A stretch of DNA of 64,000 bases, from the NCBI GenBank assembly GCA_026018925.1, contig JAKSZU010000003.1, positions 3,113,867 to 3,177,866 on the forward strand, given 5' to 3'. The DNA is from Tupaia tana. Taxonomy: Eukaryota; Chordata; Mammalia; Scandentia; Tupaiidae. Of this stretch, positions 21,841-33,522 are shown in pieces (the stretch's first letter is position 1; every line of letters starts with the position of its first letter). The notes below the pieces were generated by a model that was given only the letters and a program-made list of their open reading frames with translations, was not told where the DNA came from and made no database searches. A program made the translations under genes and the position numbers.

Positions 21841-22629
21841 CATGTATTTATTTTTTACTAACAAGCCTCATGGTCTTTATTGTTAAGAAATTCTTCTTCC
21901 ATAAAAATCTAGTATGAATAATATATGGACAAAGTTTCACAGATGGCCTATGAAAAAATGGATCAAACACTGGAAAGTGACTTTGACTACCTGTTTGTTT
22001 CAAAATAAAACCATTTACACTTAAGCATACTGTTGTATCAAATACAAATTTCACTAAAATCGGCCATGCTTCAGAAGTCATGAGCCATTAGTGGGTTCCG
22101 ACATGCGTCAGTCAGTGAGGTTCGGTGGTGGTTGTTCGGCGCATGGTGTTAGCAAGTGAAAACTTTCCAGAACGTGCTCCCACGCCCGGCTCTGAGTGCT
22201 GTCCTTTCAGCCGCACCATGGCCGAACCAGGGCTGCCTCCCTACAGGTTTCCGTCCGTGGGATTCTGTGGCTGGCTGTTCCCAGCACGCGATGCACCTGC
22301 GTGACACCTGACTGTGGGCCGGCGTTACGTCAACGTCGCAGCCGACTGCAGGAGGAGAAGCGGGTTTGTGTCGAATTTCTTCAGCTTAAATAATTGTCAG
22401 GAAACAAACTAGTAAACAAAGATACCCAGAGCTCTAATTGGAATGGCTATCTTATTTTAAACTTCCATTACAAACAATCACCTTCCACTAGCAAAGACTA
22501 ATGGTGGGCTGGAAGGCAGAAGCTGACAAGAAGATTTCGTCAAGAAAACCTCTGGGGCCCAGCCACGGCAGCCTGCACTGCTAGATGTGTGCCTCAGAGG
22601 CCGGGGCCCCGCGAGAGGCCTGGCTCGTT

Positions 22630-22720
22630 CACCGCGGCATGCACCTGTAGTCCCAGCTGGCAGACTGAGGCCGGAGGACTGTGACGGGGAAAGACTCTGG
22701 CTTAAAAAAAAGAGAAAATG
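22630..22720 (+). mobile_element. 7SL/Alu-like monomer
   Basis: GGCATGCACCTGTAGTCCCA, then GCTGGCAGACTGAGGCCGGA and GGACTGTGACGGGGAAAGAC, CTCTGGCTTAAAAAAAA. The first block matches the 5' Alu domain of 7SL RNA. A purine-rich run (22709-22780) follows. Known: 7SL-derived SINEs are confined to Euarchontoglires. It could also be a 7SL RNA retropseudogene fragment. Confidence 0.6.
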
Positions 22721-25700
22721 AAGAAAGAAAGGGAGGAAGGAAGAAAAAAAATGAAAGGAAAACAAAAAGAAAAAAGAAACACTGCTGAAATTGCCAGCGA
22801 TAGGAGACAGAGCTTGGACAAAGCTTGGTCTCGGAGTCTGGAAGTCTGTCTTCAGTTTCGGGCTCTGCCCCAGACTGGCTGTGCCAGAAGTGTGCCGTGA
22901 AGCCCCTCAGGCAGAGTGCTTCCAGACAGCACAGGCTGTTCTCCTCTCTTTTCTTCATGCCTGCTAGCAGGAGTGTTCTTCCGATGGCTGGAGCTCAAGC
23001 AGACATCTTGGACATTTAGGTGATCTTAGAAGTGGGATTTAAAAGTGAAATAGAGCACAGACCCTACCTACTGACGTACATGAGAGAGACACATACACCT
23101 GACAGGCACACGCGGTCTCACTGGGCTTCAGCAGTGTGTTTGCATGTTTCCGCTGCTCAGAGCGGAAGCCAATCCTCAGGGAGAGACACGGTCATGCTCG
23201 GCTCTGGTCCCGGACTCCGAGCCTGGGGAATCTGGTGCTGGTCCCCTTGCTGTGTTCCTTGAGAGGTTTCTTTATCTCCCAGTCTTTCTCCTTTAATAAT
23301 AAAATATCTGATTTTTCTGAGGGTGGCTGTGCTGATTAACGGGATCATCCATGCAGAGCCGTATTGGGAGTAGGGAGAAACGAGAACGCTGACAAACGCG
23401 AGCCGCCACCCCAGCCGCTCGGTCTCTGCCGTGCCTGCTCATTGCACACGCCTGGTGATTCATCTGGACAGGGAGCCGAATGTTCGGTACCACATTCTAG
23501 GGCAGTTCGGAGAAGCTTGCTTCTGCACCCTCGTCCTTATGACTTAAAATGATCGAATGCAAACTGCAGGCAGGCGCTCTCACGCACAGTGAGCAAAACC
23601 GCGGCAGGTCTGCTCCTTAGAGTAAACAGAGCAATGCAGATGATGGAGGGTCTTTGTCTCTCCCAGTAGGGACGTCATCTCTGCAGCAGTCACACTCCCT
23701 CGGTCTGCCAGGTCTGTGTGCCAGGCTGTACGGGGACACCGTGGGCTGCTTCCTCCAGGAAGGTCTGGCGTGGGTGGCCGGCACGCGGTGTCAGGCAGGT
23801 CTGGCCGCAGCGCCTGCTGGCCGGGTCCATCTGTCGTAGCATGAGTGGGGCTTCCCGGCTCTTTCGCACTGTCGGCACCAATGAAGGGAGACACCCACTG
23901 GGTCCCACCTGCCTGGCTCCTCCCAGGCTGCAGCGTGGGGCAAGTTTACCAAACGGCAGCATTATGATAAATTCGCATTTGTCTTAAGACCATGGTTCTG
24001 ACCAAGGAACATCCCCCTCTGGCCTTGACCTGCACAAGCTTCACTGGAATCTTGGGAGAAAGTCTTTCCCTCAGTGAGCTCGAGCCCATCGGCCTGAAAG
24101 CCACTGTAGCTGGGTGATGCTCTGAGCTACGAGTGGGTGGAGGACCCGTCACACACGAGGCTCAACATAACCTAGCTACATGGGAGGCGGTCCTTGCACT
24201 CAGTCCTACCAAGCGAGGCCCATGTCTGGTCCGACGGCAGGTCGCTAGCCTGAAGGCCTGGCCTGGCCCCCGTCACTGCCTAGTCACCGCACAGCCTTTC
24301 ACTCTCCCGAGCCTCGATATCCCCAGCTGAACAAACAGGACGTTAATAATGCCTGCCTTATAGTGTCTGGGCTCACCTTTTAGCATGACTACGTTTTGCA
24401 TTAGGGACAGTTAGTGTGATCGGCAGGAAACGACCAGTGACAAGGCCCAAGCCTCTGGGTAATGGCAATCTCCCCGTGGTAATTCTCAGGGCTCCACAGG
24501 AGTACTCGACAGGCAGGAATGGACAGAATCCAGACCCGGAGCGAGCAGTGGTACAGTCCTCCCACGGCATGTGTAAGAGGACTTTGAGACGCTCACGGAA
24601 CAACGGGATTAAAGTATGAGCTTATTTTGGTGCAAAAAAAGTTCGCAATCCATGCATAGTTTTCCCTAATTATATTTCCCATGAACTTCCCGAAGACCCT
24701 GTGTGTTCCTAATAAGACTGGTACTTTATCATCAGAACTAAGACCCTTGACAAAGCAGGGGTTGCTTCAGTAATCACGGCAGGGCAAGCGATGTCACCAG
24801 GATACGGACATCGGCTAATCCCCAGACTGGGTGTACCTGAAGTACCGTTCACTAATTAATAAGGCTAGTATTGGCAGAAGCGAGTTTTCACATTTCCACA
24901 GCTTTTAAAATTCAAAATCCTGACCTAATTCGATGGATGTAGGCTTCACTGTAGTGTATTTGAAATGAGCGGATAACTAACGATACTTGAACTGCCAGGA
25001 CTGCCAAGCTGACAATGACGCTCCATGCGAGCCATCAACAAAGGTTCTAATTTAGGAAGCAACAAATCAACTCTCTCAAAAACGAGCAAATCGACCTGCA
25101 GTGTAACGTAACCATACCATGAGGTTCGCTGTGCTCTGGTTTACATTGTTACTGTCACCCACAGATCAATGGCGTCTCGGCTGTTTCGTGTCTTCACTAG
25201 GGAAGCAGCATCCGCGTTAATGGGACACACCTCAGTCAAAGGCAGCGTGGCAGTCCTTGGCCAGTCATGAGTTCTGTCCTGTTAGCTGATGGGAACGTTC
25301 AGCTCCAGTGATAGCAAGGAGGAGAGCTGATAAAGGTCACCCTGCGTCTCACTGATGGGACTGCCTGGTGGACGGCGCAGGTGCTGGGGAAGTGGTGTTG
25401 AAAATCGCAACCTGCAGAGCAGTACCTGCTTACTCTGCCAGAGGATAGATTTTTTAAGTGCTCAAGTGCAACTGTTTCCCTTTCTCCTGTTTTGTTTGCA
25501 TTTGCTTCAGTACATACGACTGTTATTTGCATGTTCACATTGTCATATATTAAACAGGAATGGTACAGCCATCAGCCAGATGCAACCTAATAGGAAAAAT
25601 ACATACTTTCCACTATATCAACACTATGAAACTACACAGCAAACCTTCCTTTCCCGAACAATATCATTATACCTTATTTATTCTGTGGAACTAAATAATG

Positions 25701-26365
25701 TCACCCAGATCAACAATAGTAACTCCTGCACACATGTGTATGCACATACACACACGTGCACACACCTGCCTAGTCCCAACGTAGCTGCTTTTATGAACAG
25801 GTGAGTCCATGACTCTCCTTCCAAACCCTGTCCTAGGTTGCTTGTTCAGTAAAACTCATTTAGGAAATCTGGTTTAAGTCATTGTCTCGGCTAGACACGG
25901 GGCTAAAAGACACTCACCAAGCACGGAAGACCCCTCAGCGCTCCTTCCCTCCCAGCAGAACAGCTGGATGCGCACCTGCAAGGACCCTTAGAAGAGGAAG
26001 GTGACTTTGCCCCGTCCCCTTTAGTGGAGCCATGCCATCTCTGCAGCTCAGAGGGTCTCAAACCTATTGCTGGGGGTGGCCCCTGCACGCAGGCCCTGCA
26101 GAGGAGCAAAGGAGCAGATGGTCACCCTGGCCCTCACTCAAGGCAAGCTCCACCACCCCCAGTCCTGGGTTTAGGCTTTTCTTTTCCTGCTGTCCCTGGG
26201 TACTTCTGTGAAGGGAGAGACCCTGTCATGGTGTCACTTTACACAACAAACACACAATGAACATTTCAAAAGAAAAAGAATTACAATAACCACAAGAAGG
26301 AAGCCTGTGAGTAACACTGGAATATCAGGACAGCCTTTGGTGCTACAGACCACACAAGAACACTG
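22721..26365. other. Mostly unannotated intron sequence
   Basis: It contains a possible MIR (24265-24375) and an alternating purine-pyrimidine CA/TG tract near 25725-25770. Nothing else recognised. Confidence 0.35.
24265..24375 (+). repeat. Possible MIR relic
   Basis: CCGAGCCTCGATATCCCCAG, then GACGTTAATAATGCCTGCCT and TATAG follow the order of the MIR 3' half (Pu-CCTCAGTTTCC ... TAATAATAGTACCTACCTCA). Confidence 0.5.
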
Positions 26366-27880
26366 CCAAAACAGAGCCCCCACAGTGCTGGAGTAACCTG
26401 CACACAGAGCCCACACAGTGTTGGAGTAACGTGCACACGGCCCCCACAGTGCTGGAGTAACCTGCACACAGAGCCCACAGTACTGGAGTAACCTGCACAC
26501 GGAGCCCCCACAGTGCTGGAGTAACCTGCACAAAGAGCCCACAGTGCTGGAGTAACCTGCACACGGAGCCCCCAGTGCTGCAGTAACCTGTACACAGAGC
26601 CCACAGTGCTGGAGTAACCTGCACACGGAGCCCCCAGTGCTGCAGTAACCTGTACACAGAGCCCACAGTGCTGGAGTAACCTGCACATGGAGCCCCCAGT
26701 GCTGTAGTAACCTGTACACAGAGCCCTCACAGAGCTGGAGTAAACTGCACAAAAAGCCCACAGAGCTGGAGTAACCTGCACACAGAGCCCACACAGTGCT
26801 GGAGTAAACTGCACACAGAGCCCACAGAGCTGGAGTAACCTGCACACAGAGCCCACAGTGCTGGAGTAACCTGCACAAAGTGACCACAGTGCTGGAGTAA
26901 CCTGCACACAGAGCCCACAGTGTTGGAGTAACCTGCACAAAGCAACCACAGTGCTGGAGTAAACTGCACACAGAGCCCCCAGTGCTGGAGTACCCTGTAC
27001 ACAGAGCCCACAGTGCTGGAGTAAACTGCACACAGAGCCCCCACAGTGTTGGAGTAACCTCTACACGGAGCCCACAGTGCTGGAGTAACCTGCACACAGA
27101 GCCCACAGTGCTGGAGTAACCTGCACACAGAGCCCACAGTGTTGGAGTAACCTCTACACGGAGCCCACAGTGCTGGAGTAACCTGCACATGGAGCCCCCA
27201 GTGCTGGAGTAACCTGCACACGGAGCCCCCAGTGCTGCAGTAACCTGTACACAGAGCCCACAGTGCTGGAGTAACCTGCACATGGAGCCCACAGTGCTGG
27301 AGTAACCTGCACATGGAGCCCCCAGTGCTGGAGTAACCTGCACACGGAGCCCACAGTGCTGGAGTAGCCTGCACACAGAGCCCCCAGTGCTGGAGTAACC
27401 TGCACACAGAGCCCACAGTGCTGGAGTAACCTGCACACAGAGCCCACAGTGCTGGAGTAGCCTGCACACAGAGCCCCCACAGAACTGGAGTAACCTGCAC
27501 ACGGAGCCCCCAGTGCTGGAGTAAACTGCACACAGAGCCCCCAGTGCTGGAGTAAACTGCACACAGAGCCCACAGTGCTGGAGTAACCTGCACACGGCGA
27601 CCACAGTGCTGGAGTAACCTGCACCCGGAGCCTACAGTGCTGGAGTAACCTGCACCCGGAGCCCACAGTGCTGGAGTAAATTGCCCACAGAGCCCACAGT
27701 GCTGGAGTAACCTGCACCCGGAGCCCACAGTGCTGGAGTAAATTGCCCACAGAGCCCACAGTGCTGGAGTAAACTGCACCCGGAGCCCACAGTGCTGGAG
27801 TAAACTGCACACGGAGCCCACAGTGCTGGAGTAAACTGCACACTGAGCCCACAGTGCTGGAGTATACTGTACACAGAGAC
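26366..27880. repeat. 31-bp minisatellite, about 49 units
   Basis: The unit is CAGTGCTGGAGTAACCTGCA followed by CACAGAGCCCA, 31 bp. Occasional 1-2 bp indels (CACACAGTG, CCCCCAG) and a few point variants occur (GTTGGAG, AGCTGGAG, TGCTGCAG). A 62-bp higher-order dimer repeats at 26574-26697. At the right end (27600-27790) a subtype with CACCCGGAGCC alternates with AAATTGCCCACAGAG, again a 62-bp dimer. Since 31 = 1 mod 3, all three minus frames rotate through the repeat without stops, giving a spurious 456-codon frame. Confidence 0.97.
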
Positions 27881-28080
27881 CATAGTCCAGAATTCTTTCA
27901 GCAATGCCACCACTAGCACTCAGAAGAGAGAGGGTTACAAGTTTGACGATTTGATTTCTGCAAATGCTTCTATTCTATTCTGCCATATGTGTAGACCATT
28001 AGCAAATACATATTTCGCTTTTCTTTTTTTTTCCTGAATTTCATGCATTTTACATATTTTTAATCATAATCCTAAATTTT

Positions 28081-28321
28081 TAGGTTTTTGATATAGGGTG
28101 TGAGTGCTTGCCAGAGAGAAAGATAAGGAAAGTGAGAAACCCCCCCAACACCCCCAAAGGATAGGCACACCGCAATCACTTTTCCATTCTCCTCTTGGGA
28201 TTTTGGGCACGCATGCACACATACCCAGTGCTGAGTTTCAAGTCGCCACGTACAGGACTCGAACTGCGGTTGACCACATGGGAGTATGGTGCCTTAACTA
28301 CTATACCAATTGCTGGCTCCA
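28081..28321 (-). mobile_element. SINE-A, long form
   Basis: TTTTTGATATAGGGTGTGAG, CTCTTGGGATTTTGGGCACG, CAGGACTCGAACTGCGGTTG, and head at 28321 (GGAGCCAGCAATTGGTATAG reversed). Confidence 0.9.
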
Positions 28322-29149
28322 ACATCTATTTTTTATATACCACCCAGTCTCAGGTATTTCTGTTTGGTAACACAGTAATAGACTAATGTGGTAAAACTGA
28401 CTGAGCACCAGGGCCAGCCTGGAGATGCCTGACTCTGGAATTTCAGGCTGCCCCTGTCTTCGCAGGGTCAGCTCATTTACCTAGCTAATCAAGAAACTCA
28501 GACTCAGAAAAATCAAGTGCCCAACGTCGGAAATCCATACGCCGCAAAGGACAGGCCCTGCCTCTCCGCCTCTCTTCGCCAGCACTCCTCCTGTGCTGGG
28601 TGGATCAGGCTGCAGGCTGCACAGAGAGGAGAAGACGGGCCTGTCACCGGGAAACAGAGCACGCCAGCTCCCCTCACACAGCGTTCCGGGGCACGGGGCT
28701 AACCTTCATAAGCACACAGTAGAGCCCCCAAAGTGGGCTTTATGACAGACCACAGACCACTCTGGCGGACTTTGCGAATTAGACAGCCGATCCAGTCACT
28801 TCCATAAAGAGCAGCGACAGGTTCATAAGCAGAAACAGCCCTGTTTAGAGAAATGCATTGGGTTTTTTTTTTTTTTTAGAAAAACTCTTTTTTCTATGAA
28901 TTGAAAAAAGAGAATTTTGAATCATTTGTTCTTTAGTACATCAGGCGTTTTATTCCCCTTCTGGTCTAATTTCCTGGGTGTCAAGATGTCACTGCAGCAA
29001 GTTGCCTCCCATTGTTTCCATTTGGGGGATAGTTTCTAGAATCAAACACTCCTGAGAAGCGGGAGGGCAGTTCCTCAGAACAGTAGCCGCGAGCTGCCAC
29101 GTGACTCGGCACTCCTGCCCTGCACAGACCGCGGAGACGTGACAGCGAA
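28322..29149. other. Unannotated intron sequence
   Basis: A weak MIR-like block (AAGAAACTCAGACTCAGAAA, 28491-28510) is the only recognisable piece, plus a T-run at 28862-28877. Confidence 0.35.
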
Positions 29150-29284
29150 GGCGTGCCCGCACTTCGCACACTCCCGCGCAGAGCAGCATGGTTCACAACG
29201 GGCAAAAGCTGCTGAGTGTCCAGCGAAGGTAAAGGATACACAAAAGCCATACTGTGGGATATAATTTAGCCTTTTAAAAGCAGG
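29150..29284 (+). mobile_element. Old L1 ORF2/3' UTR, first piece
   Basis: CAGAGCAGCATGGTTCACAA, then AAAGGATACACAAAAGCCAT and GTGGGATATAATTTAGCCTT correspond to the L1 ORF2 C-terminal coding region. The element resumes at 29758. Confidence 0.75.
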
Positions 29285-29495
29285 GGCTTGGGGACCAGAT
29301 GGTGCCAGATGTGACCCACACAGGAAAGCTCCTGGCTTACGGCTGCAGCCGGCCCTGAGCACACCGGCCGCGTACTTGCGGTCTGGGCTGGGGTTGGGGT
29401 GGCTGGTGACATCAAAGCCCTGCCGGGTGTGCTGTCTCCCTGTCTCTGCACCTCTTTACCGCTCACTTGTGGAACAATTTTTAAAAATGACAGAA
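29285..29495 (+). mobile_element. SINE-B copy inserted in the L1
   Basis: TTGGGGACCAGATGGTGCCA head and CCGGGTGTGCTGTCTCCCTG, then a pyrimidine-rich stretch and CTCACTTGTGGAACAATTTT tail. Assignment is by size, position and tail. Confidence 0.5.
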
Positions 29496-29503
29496 AGGAA
29501 TTC

Positions 29504-29757
29504 AGGGCTAGCAGGTGGCATGGTGATTAAGGCACCGGAATCCCACATGACTGACCATGGTTGGAGTCCTGGACCCGGCAACTTGAACCTCACACCAGGC
29601 ACCTCTGTGTGAGTGTGTATATGTCCAAAATCCTGAGAGGCCAAGTGAAAGGAGAAGGGACTGTCGTGTGCCCGCCCCTCCGAGGGGTGATTTCTCCCAT
29701 TCCCTTTCTCTCTGTCTCTCTCCGGTGAGCACATAAAGCCCTATGGCAAAATCTAAA
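29504..29757 (+). mobile_element. SINE-A, long form, inserted in the L1
   Basis: GGGCTAGCAGGTGGCATGGT head, GGTTGGAGTCCTGGACCCGG, CCAAAATCCTGAGAGGCCAA and AAAGCCCTATGGCAAAATCT. It splits L1 text between GAAAGGAATTC (to 29503) and GAAGGAAGGCGTGCTACAAC. Confidence 0.92.
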
Positions 29758-30125
29758 AGAAGGAAGGCGTGCTACAACATGGACGAACCATGAGGACATG
29801 GCGCTGAGTGAAAGAAGCCCATCGCGAAGGGACAAATCCTGCCCAGTCCTGCTCCTAGGAGGCGCTTCCAGTCTCCCAAGTCAGAGTCAGCAAGGAGAAA
29901 GCCATTTGCCAGGGGCTGGGAGGGGAGGATGGGCGTTAGTGTTTGGGGACAGAGCTCCGGTTTGGGATGTGCGAAGTTGTGGAGCCACAGCGGTGGTGAC
30001 TGTACGTGGACGTAATGTGAATTCTAAGCCATGGCGGGTAATGAGGCAAAGAGAGGGTCTGAGAAAGTATATAGCTGTGCGTTTAACCTTTGTTTTCATT
30101 CGGACCCAAGTTTGTGAATTTGGAA
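29758..30125 (+). mobile_element. Old L1 3' UTR, second piece
   Basis: GCGTGCTACAACATGGACGA, ACCATGAGGACATGGCGCTG, then TTTGCCAGGGGCTGGGAGGG and TCCGGTTTGGGATGTGCGAA are classic L1M 3'-end text continuing from 29284. Confidence 0.85.
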
Positions 30126-30146
30126 ATCATGGGTTTAGGAAAACTA

Positions 30147-30405
30147 GGCCCAGCAGACGCGTCACGGTTACATCGCTGGACTCATATGCAGGTGACTATG
30201 ACTCAAGTCCCAGACACGGTGACTTAGAACTCACACCAGAGGCATGTGCGTGCATGCCCAAAATACCGAGAGGAGAATAAAGGAGAAGGGATTGTGGTGT
30301 GGCCATCCTGCCTGGGGGGTGACGTCTCACTTTCTGTCTGTCTCTCTCTGTCTCTCTGGTGAGTGTATGTACTCTATAGCAAAAATCTCTCTAAAAGAAG
30401 ACAAA
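30147..30405 (+). mobile_element. SINE-A, long form
   Basis: GGCCCAGCAGACGCGTCACG head, ATGACTCAAGTCCCAGACAC, CCCAAAATACCGAGAGGAGA and TACTCTATAGCAAAAATCTC. Confidence 0.9.
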
Positions 30406-30837
30406 AAGTTCAGCATGAATGAAATTATTTATGGCAAATTTCAGAGAGATTTTAGAGGTTCAGGTCGGCACTTATTTGCTCTCAACACCCTCGCCAGGAT
30501 GGTACTGTGAACATCTGCTGGGTTGTGCACATCCAGGGTTAGATGGTGGTTCCTGGGGTGCTGCCAGGGGACAGACAGGCAGGAAGCAGCCCTCGTGCAG
30601 AGCTGAGCAGTGCCCAGAGAGGCCCAGCCACCTCGGGAGATTGTGGGGCAGTCATTGAGGACTTCGGTGTGCAACCCTCTCCCACGGTTTCCGGGATCTG
30701 CATCTACAACGGGTTATCAGAGCTGGTAGGAAGGCAGACCCCAGTCCTCAGGTCACTCCTAGACCTTCTGCCTTGGGACAGTCAAGACTTGCCTTTCCCT
30801 GTCTGTGAAGGAGGGAAATAGGGTAAGAGGTGGCCAG

Positions 30838-31117
30838 CCACTCACTCAGCCACTCACCCAGCCACTCACCCAGACACTCACCTGGCCACTCACCCGGCCA
30901 CTCACCCAGTCACTCACTCGGCCACTCACCCGGCCACTCACCCGGCCACTCACCCGGCCACTCACCCGGCCACTCACTCGGGCCACTCACCCGGCCACTC
31001 ACCCGGCCACTCACCCGGCCACTCACCCGGCCACTCACCCAGCCACTCACCCGGCCACTCACCCAGTCACTCACCCAAACGCTCACCTGGCCACTCACCC
31101 AGGCACTCACCCAGTCA
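30838..31117. repeat. 12-bp minisatellite, about 23 units
   Basis: The unit CACTCACCCGGC recurs; variants are CACTCACCCAGC, CACTCACTCGGC and CACTCACCTGGC. One 13-bp unit (CACTCACTCGGGC, near 30972) shifts the frame. The open frames rich in Thr-His-Pro-Ala or Leu-Thr-Arg-Pro are repeat translations. Confidence 0.97.
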
Positions 31118-31915
31118 CATTTATCCACAGTCTTTTTTGTCTTAACATTTGCCCTACACTAATAAAAAGTTAATTGAGCTCATCAAACAAACAAACAAAC
31201 ATAAAACAAGCAAACAACAAAAAAACTTAACTCTTCAGTTCCTGGCAGGAAGTTTGGGGGAGTTAACTTTCTGAGAACGCCGTTTCCTGCCACCTCGGAC
31301 TGCGAGGCAGGGCGGGCTAGATGTCCAGGACTGTGGGCCGGAGGTGGCAGCTCCTGGGGATGCAGCAGGGCAGACCAGGAGCGTCGGTTTAACGGGAGCT
31401 TAGCAGCTCGGCACAGACGAGGGGACAGGGAAAATGATGCTATCCCCAGCAAAATGGCCTCAGAGGACACTTGGAGGACTCCCGTAATTGGGCCGATTAA
31501 GGGCAGAGATTGAAGAGAAGGAAGAGCACGAATGAGCTGGGAGGGAGGAGGCGCGTCACAGCCTCCGAGCACTGGACGGACGCTCCGAAGTGCTTGGAGG
31601 ACGCAGTGCGCTTCTGTCCTCGCCTTTAGTACAACCATTCCCGGGCAGCGGAGCTGTTGCTGGCTGCTCCAATCCCACAGCAAGGAGGCGCCCCTGTGTC
31701 TGCTGATCAATACCTCCACCTGGAACTGTTCTGTCCTCACAAAGTTTATTACCCGTCAAGAGAGGAGCCAGTGTTCAGCCTCCGTCTGCCAACCGTGAGA
31801 CATTCAGCGTGAAGTCATCCTTTTCAAGGAGCATTTTCACAGCTAGAGAAAATGGTTTCACTTCCCTCCAGTCACACGTCATTTCCCCTAGGGGCTGGGT
31901 GAGTCAGGATGGCAC
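31118..31915. other. Unannotated intron sequence
   Basis: An (AAAC)n run lies at 31185-31203; otherwise nothing recognised. Confidence 0.35.
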
Positions 31916-31990
31916 TGGGTTGTTGGAAAGTCATGATGCAGTTTCGCATAGAAAAACAGAAAAATATGTCAGGACTTTTCTGACGACCCA
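31916..31990 (-). mobile_element. Mariner-type MITE, copy 1 (75 bp)
   Basis: Terminal inverted repeats: left TGGGTTGTTGGAAAGTCATG, right CTTTTCTGACGACCCA. The interior on the minus strand includes CTGTTTTTCTATGCGAAACT. The same element lies inverted at 34389-34462. The flanking TA is decayed here. There is no coding capacity. Confidence 0.8.
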
Positions 31991-32839
31991 GCGTTCGCAG
32001 GACGGGGGCCGGGACACCGAAAGTCTGACGGTGCTCCTGTCCCCATCATCTGTGTAACCAGAGACGGCCCTCTTCCACACGTGCACGGTGCCTCCCAAGT
32101 GCAAGGGGGTCCATCGTTATGTTTTACTTGCAATTCTCTTTCTTCACCTATGAGCAAGGAATTTAATAGCCAAAGCTTCAGTGAAGTATCATTTTGCCTG
32201 AAAGCTACTAAGTGTGAAGAGAAAAAATGACCATTACAATTATCAAAGAGATTATTGTGAAAAATAATATTGCGACCTTTAAAATCCTTATGTAACAGTA
32301 CATGTAGAAGTACCTGGGGCACTTTAGTTCACCTGGAACAGAGAAAAAAAATTCATTCTGTGATAGGATTACCTAAAAGCTAATACAGATTTCACTATGC
32401 TGCTATGAATGGCAGGTCTAAGGCTTTTCCTGTTAACCATGCAATCAAAGTTAAAACACAATTATATTTTTAAAATATGAATGAATTAGAAAAAAATCCA
32501 TGGTGTTTATGAATTGAGTATCAGGATTTTAGGAAAACACATACATAGCCTCCTGCCACTGGTCTCCACGACCCTCATTTAACCTTTACCATAAGCTGTG
32601 GGCCACGCTGAGTATGTGGATTCCAGTCCTGTGAAGCCTGGAGGAAAGCCCTAGACGATCGTTCACAGCAAATGCTGGCCTAGCAACACTAGAAGGCAGG
32701 GGCGCATGAATAATTCACATGTTCTAGCAAATTCTATTAGGATTGTTTACAGCATGGCAAAAATCACATTACCAACTAATGTTTGAATAAATCAATTTGT
32801 TTTGAAAATACAAAAGCTGGTTTAAAAAAAAATTATGGC
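31991..32839. other. Unannotated intron sequence
   Basis: AT-rich, no repeat or gene recognised. Confidence 0.35.
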
Positions 32840-33095
32840 TGGCTGGCCAGTGGCGTGGGAGTTAAGGTGGCTGGATCCTTCATGGCTGAGTCTGTGGTTC
32901 AAGTCCTGGCCCCAGGGGCTTGAAAAACACAGCAGGCACGTGTATTCATGTGCTCACAATCCCAAGAGGACAATGGAGGAGAAAGGATTGCAGCATGGCC
33001 ATCCCCCTGGGGGATGATTTCTCATGTTCTCTCTCTCTCTGTCTCTGTCTCTCTTCAGTGAGTGCATGTACCCTGTGGAAAAACCTTAAAAAAAT
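32840..33095 (+). mobile_element. SINE-A, long form
   Basis: GGCTGGCCAGTGGCGTGGGA head, GTGGTTCAAGTCCTGGCCCC, CACAATCCCAAGAGGACAAT and GTACCCTGTGGAAAAACCTT. Confidence 0.9.
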
Positions 33096-33239
33096 GATGG
33101 AAAGATGATAATAGATTCTCAAGAAATATTGGAAAGTGGGGTATCTGTAGAGCCTGTATGGCCTGTGTTTGGGTAACTTCAGGATATAACACATCGACAG
33201 GACACACACGCTGCTTTACTAACCTGGTCTAGAATTTTG

Positions 33240-33522
33240 TTCTAGAATTAGCCTAACAATCTCCTATTTCCAGTCCTTTAGCTCCTTCCTCACAGCCAGT
33301 CTCTCCCAGCCTCCCACCCCTACCCTCCCTGCCCCTAGAACCCACTATCCCACTCTGTACTACCAGGAGGTCAACTGGTCTAGCTTTCCACGTGTGCGTG
33401 AGGACACGCAGTACTTCCCGTCCTGTGCCTGGGCTGTTTTGCTCAACATAATGTCCTTTAGGCTTGTCCATGTTACTGTGAATCATAATACTTCACTCTT
33501 TTTATGGCTGAATAATATTGTG
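33240..33522 (-). mobile_element. L1 3' UTR fragment
   Basis: GTCAACTGGTCTAGCTTTCC, CATAATGTCCTTTAGGCTTG and TTTTTATGGCTGAATAATAT are reverse L1 3'-end text. It abuts the plus-strand L1 at 33523. Confidence 0.8.

Noticed and set aside
26234..27852. Very long minus-strand open frames (456, 364, 250 and 232 codons)
   Set aside because: They follow the 31-bp minisatellite. The peptide cycles through three repeated strings, one per frame, because the unit length is 1 mod 3. No domain or start context supports coding.
26366..27880. CRISPR array
   Set aside because: Units are directly contiguous with no spacers, and the genome is mammalian.
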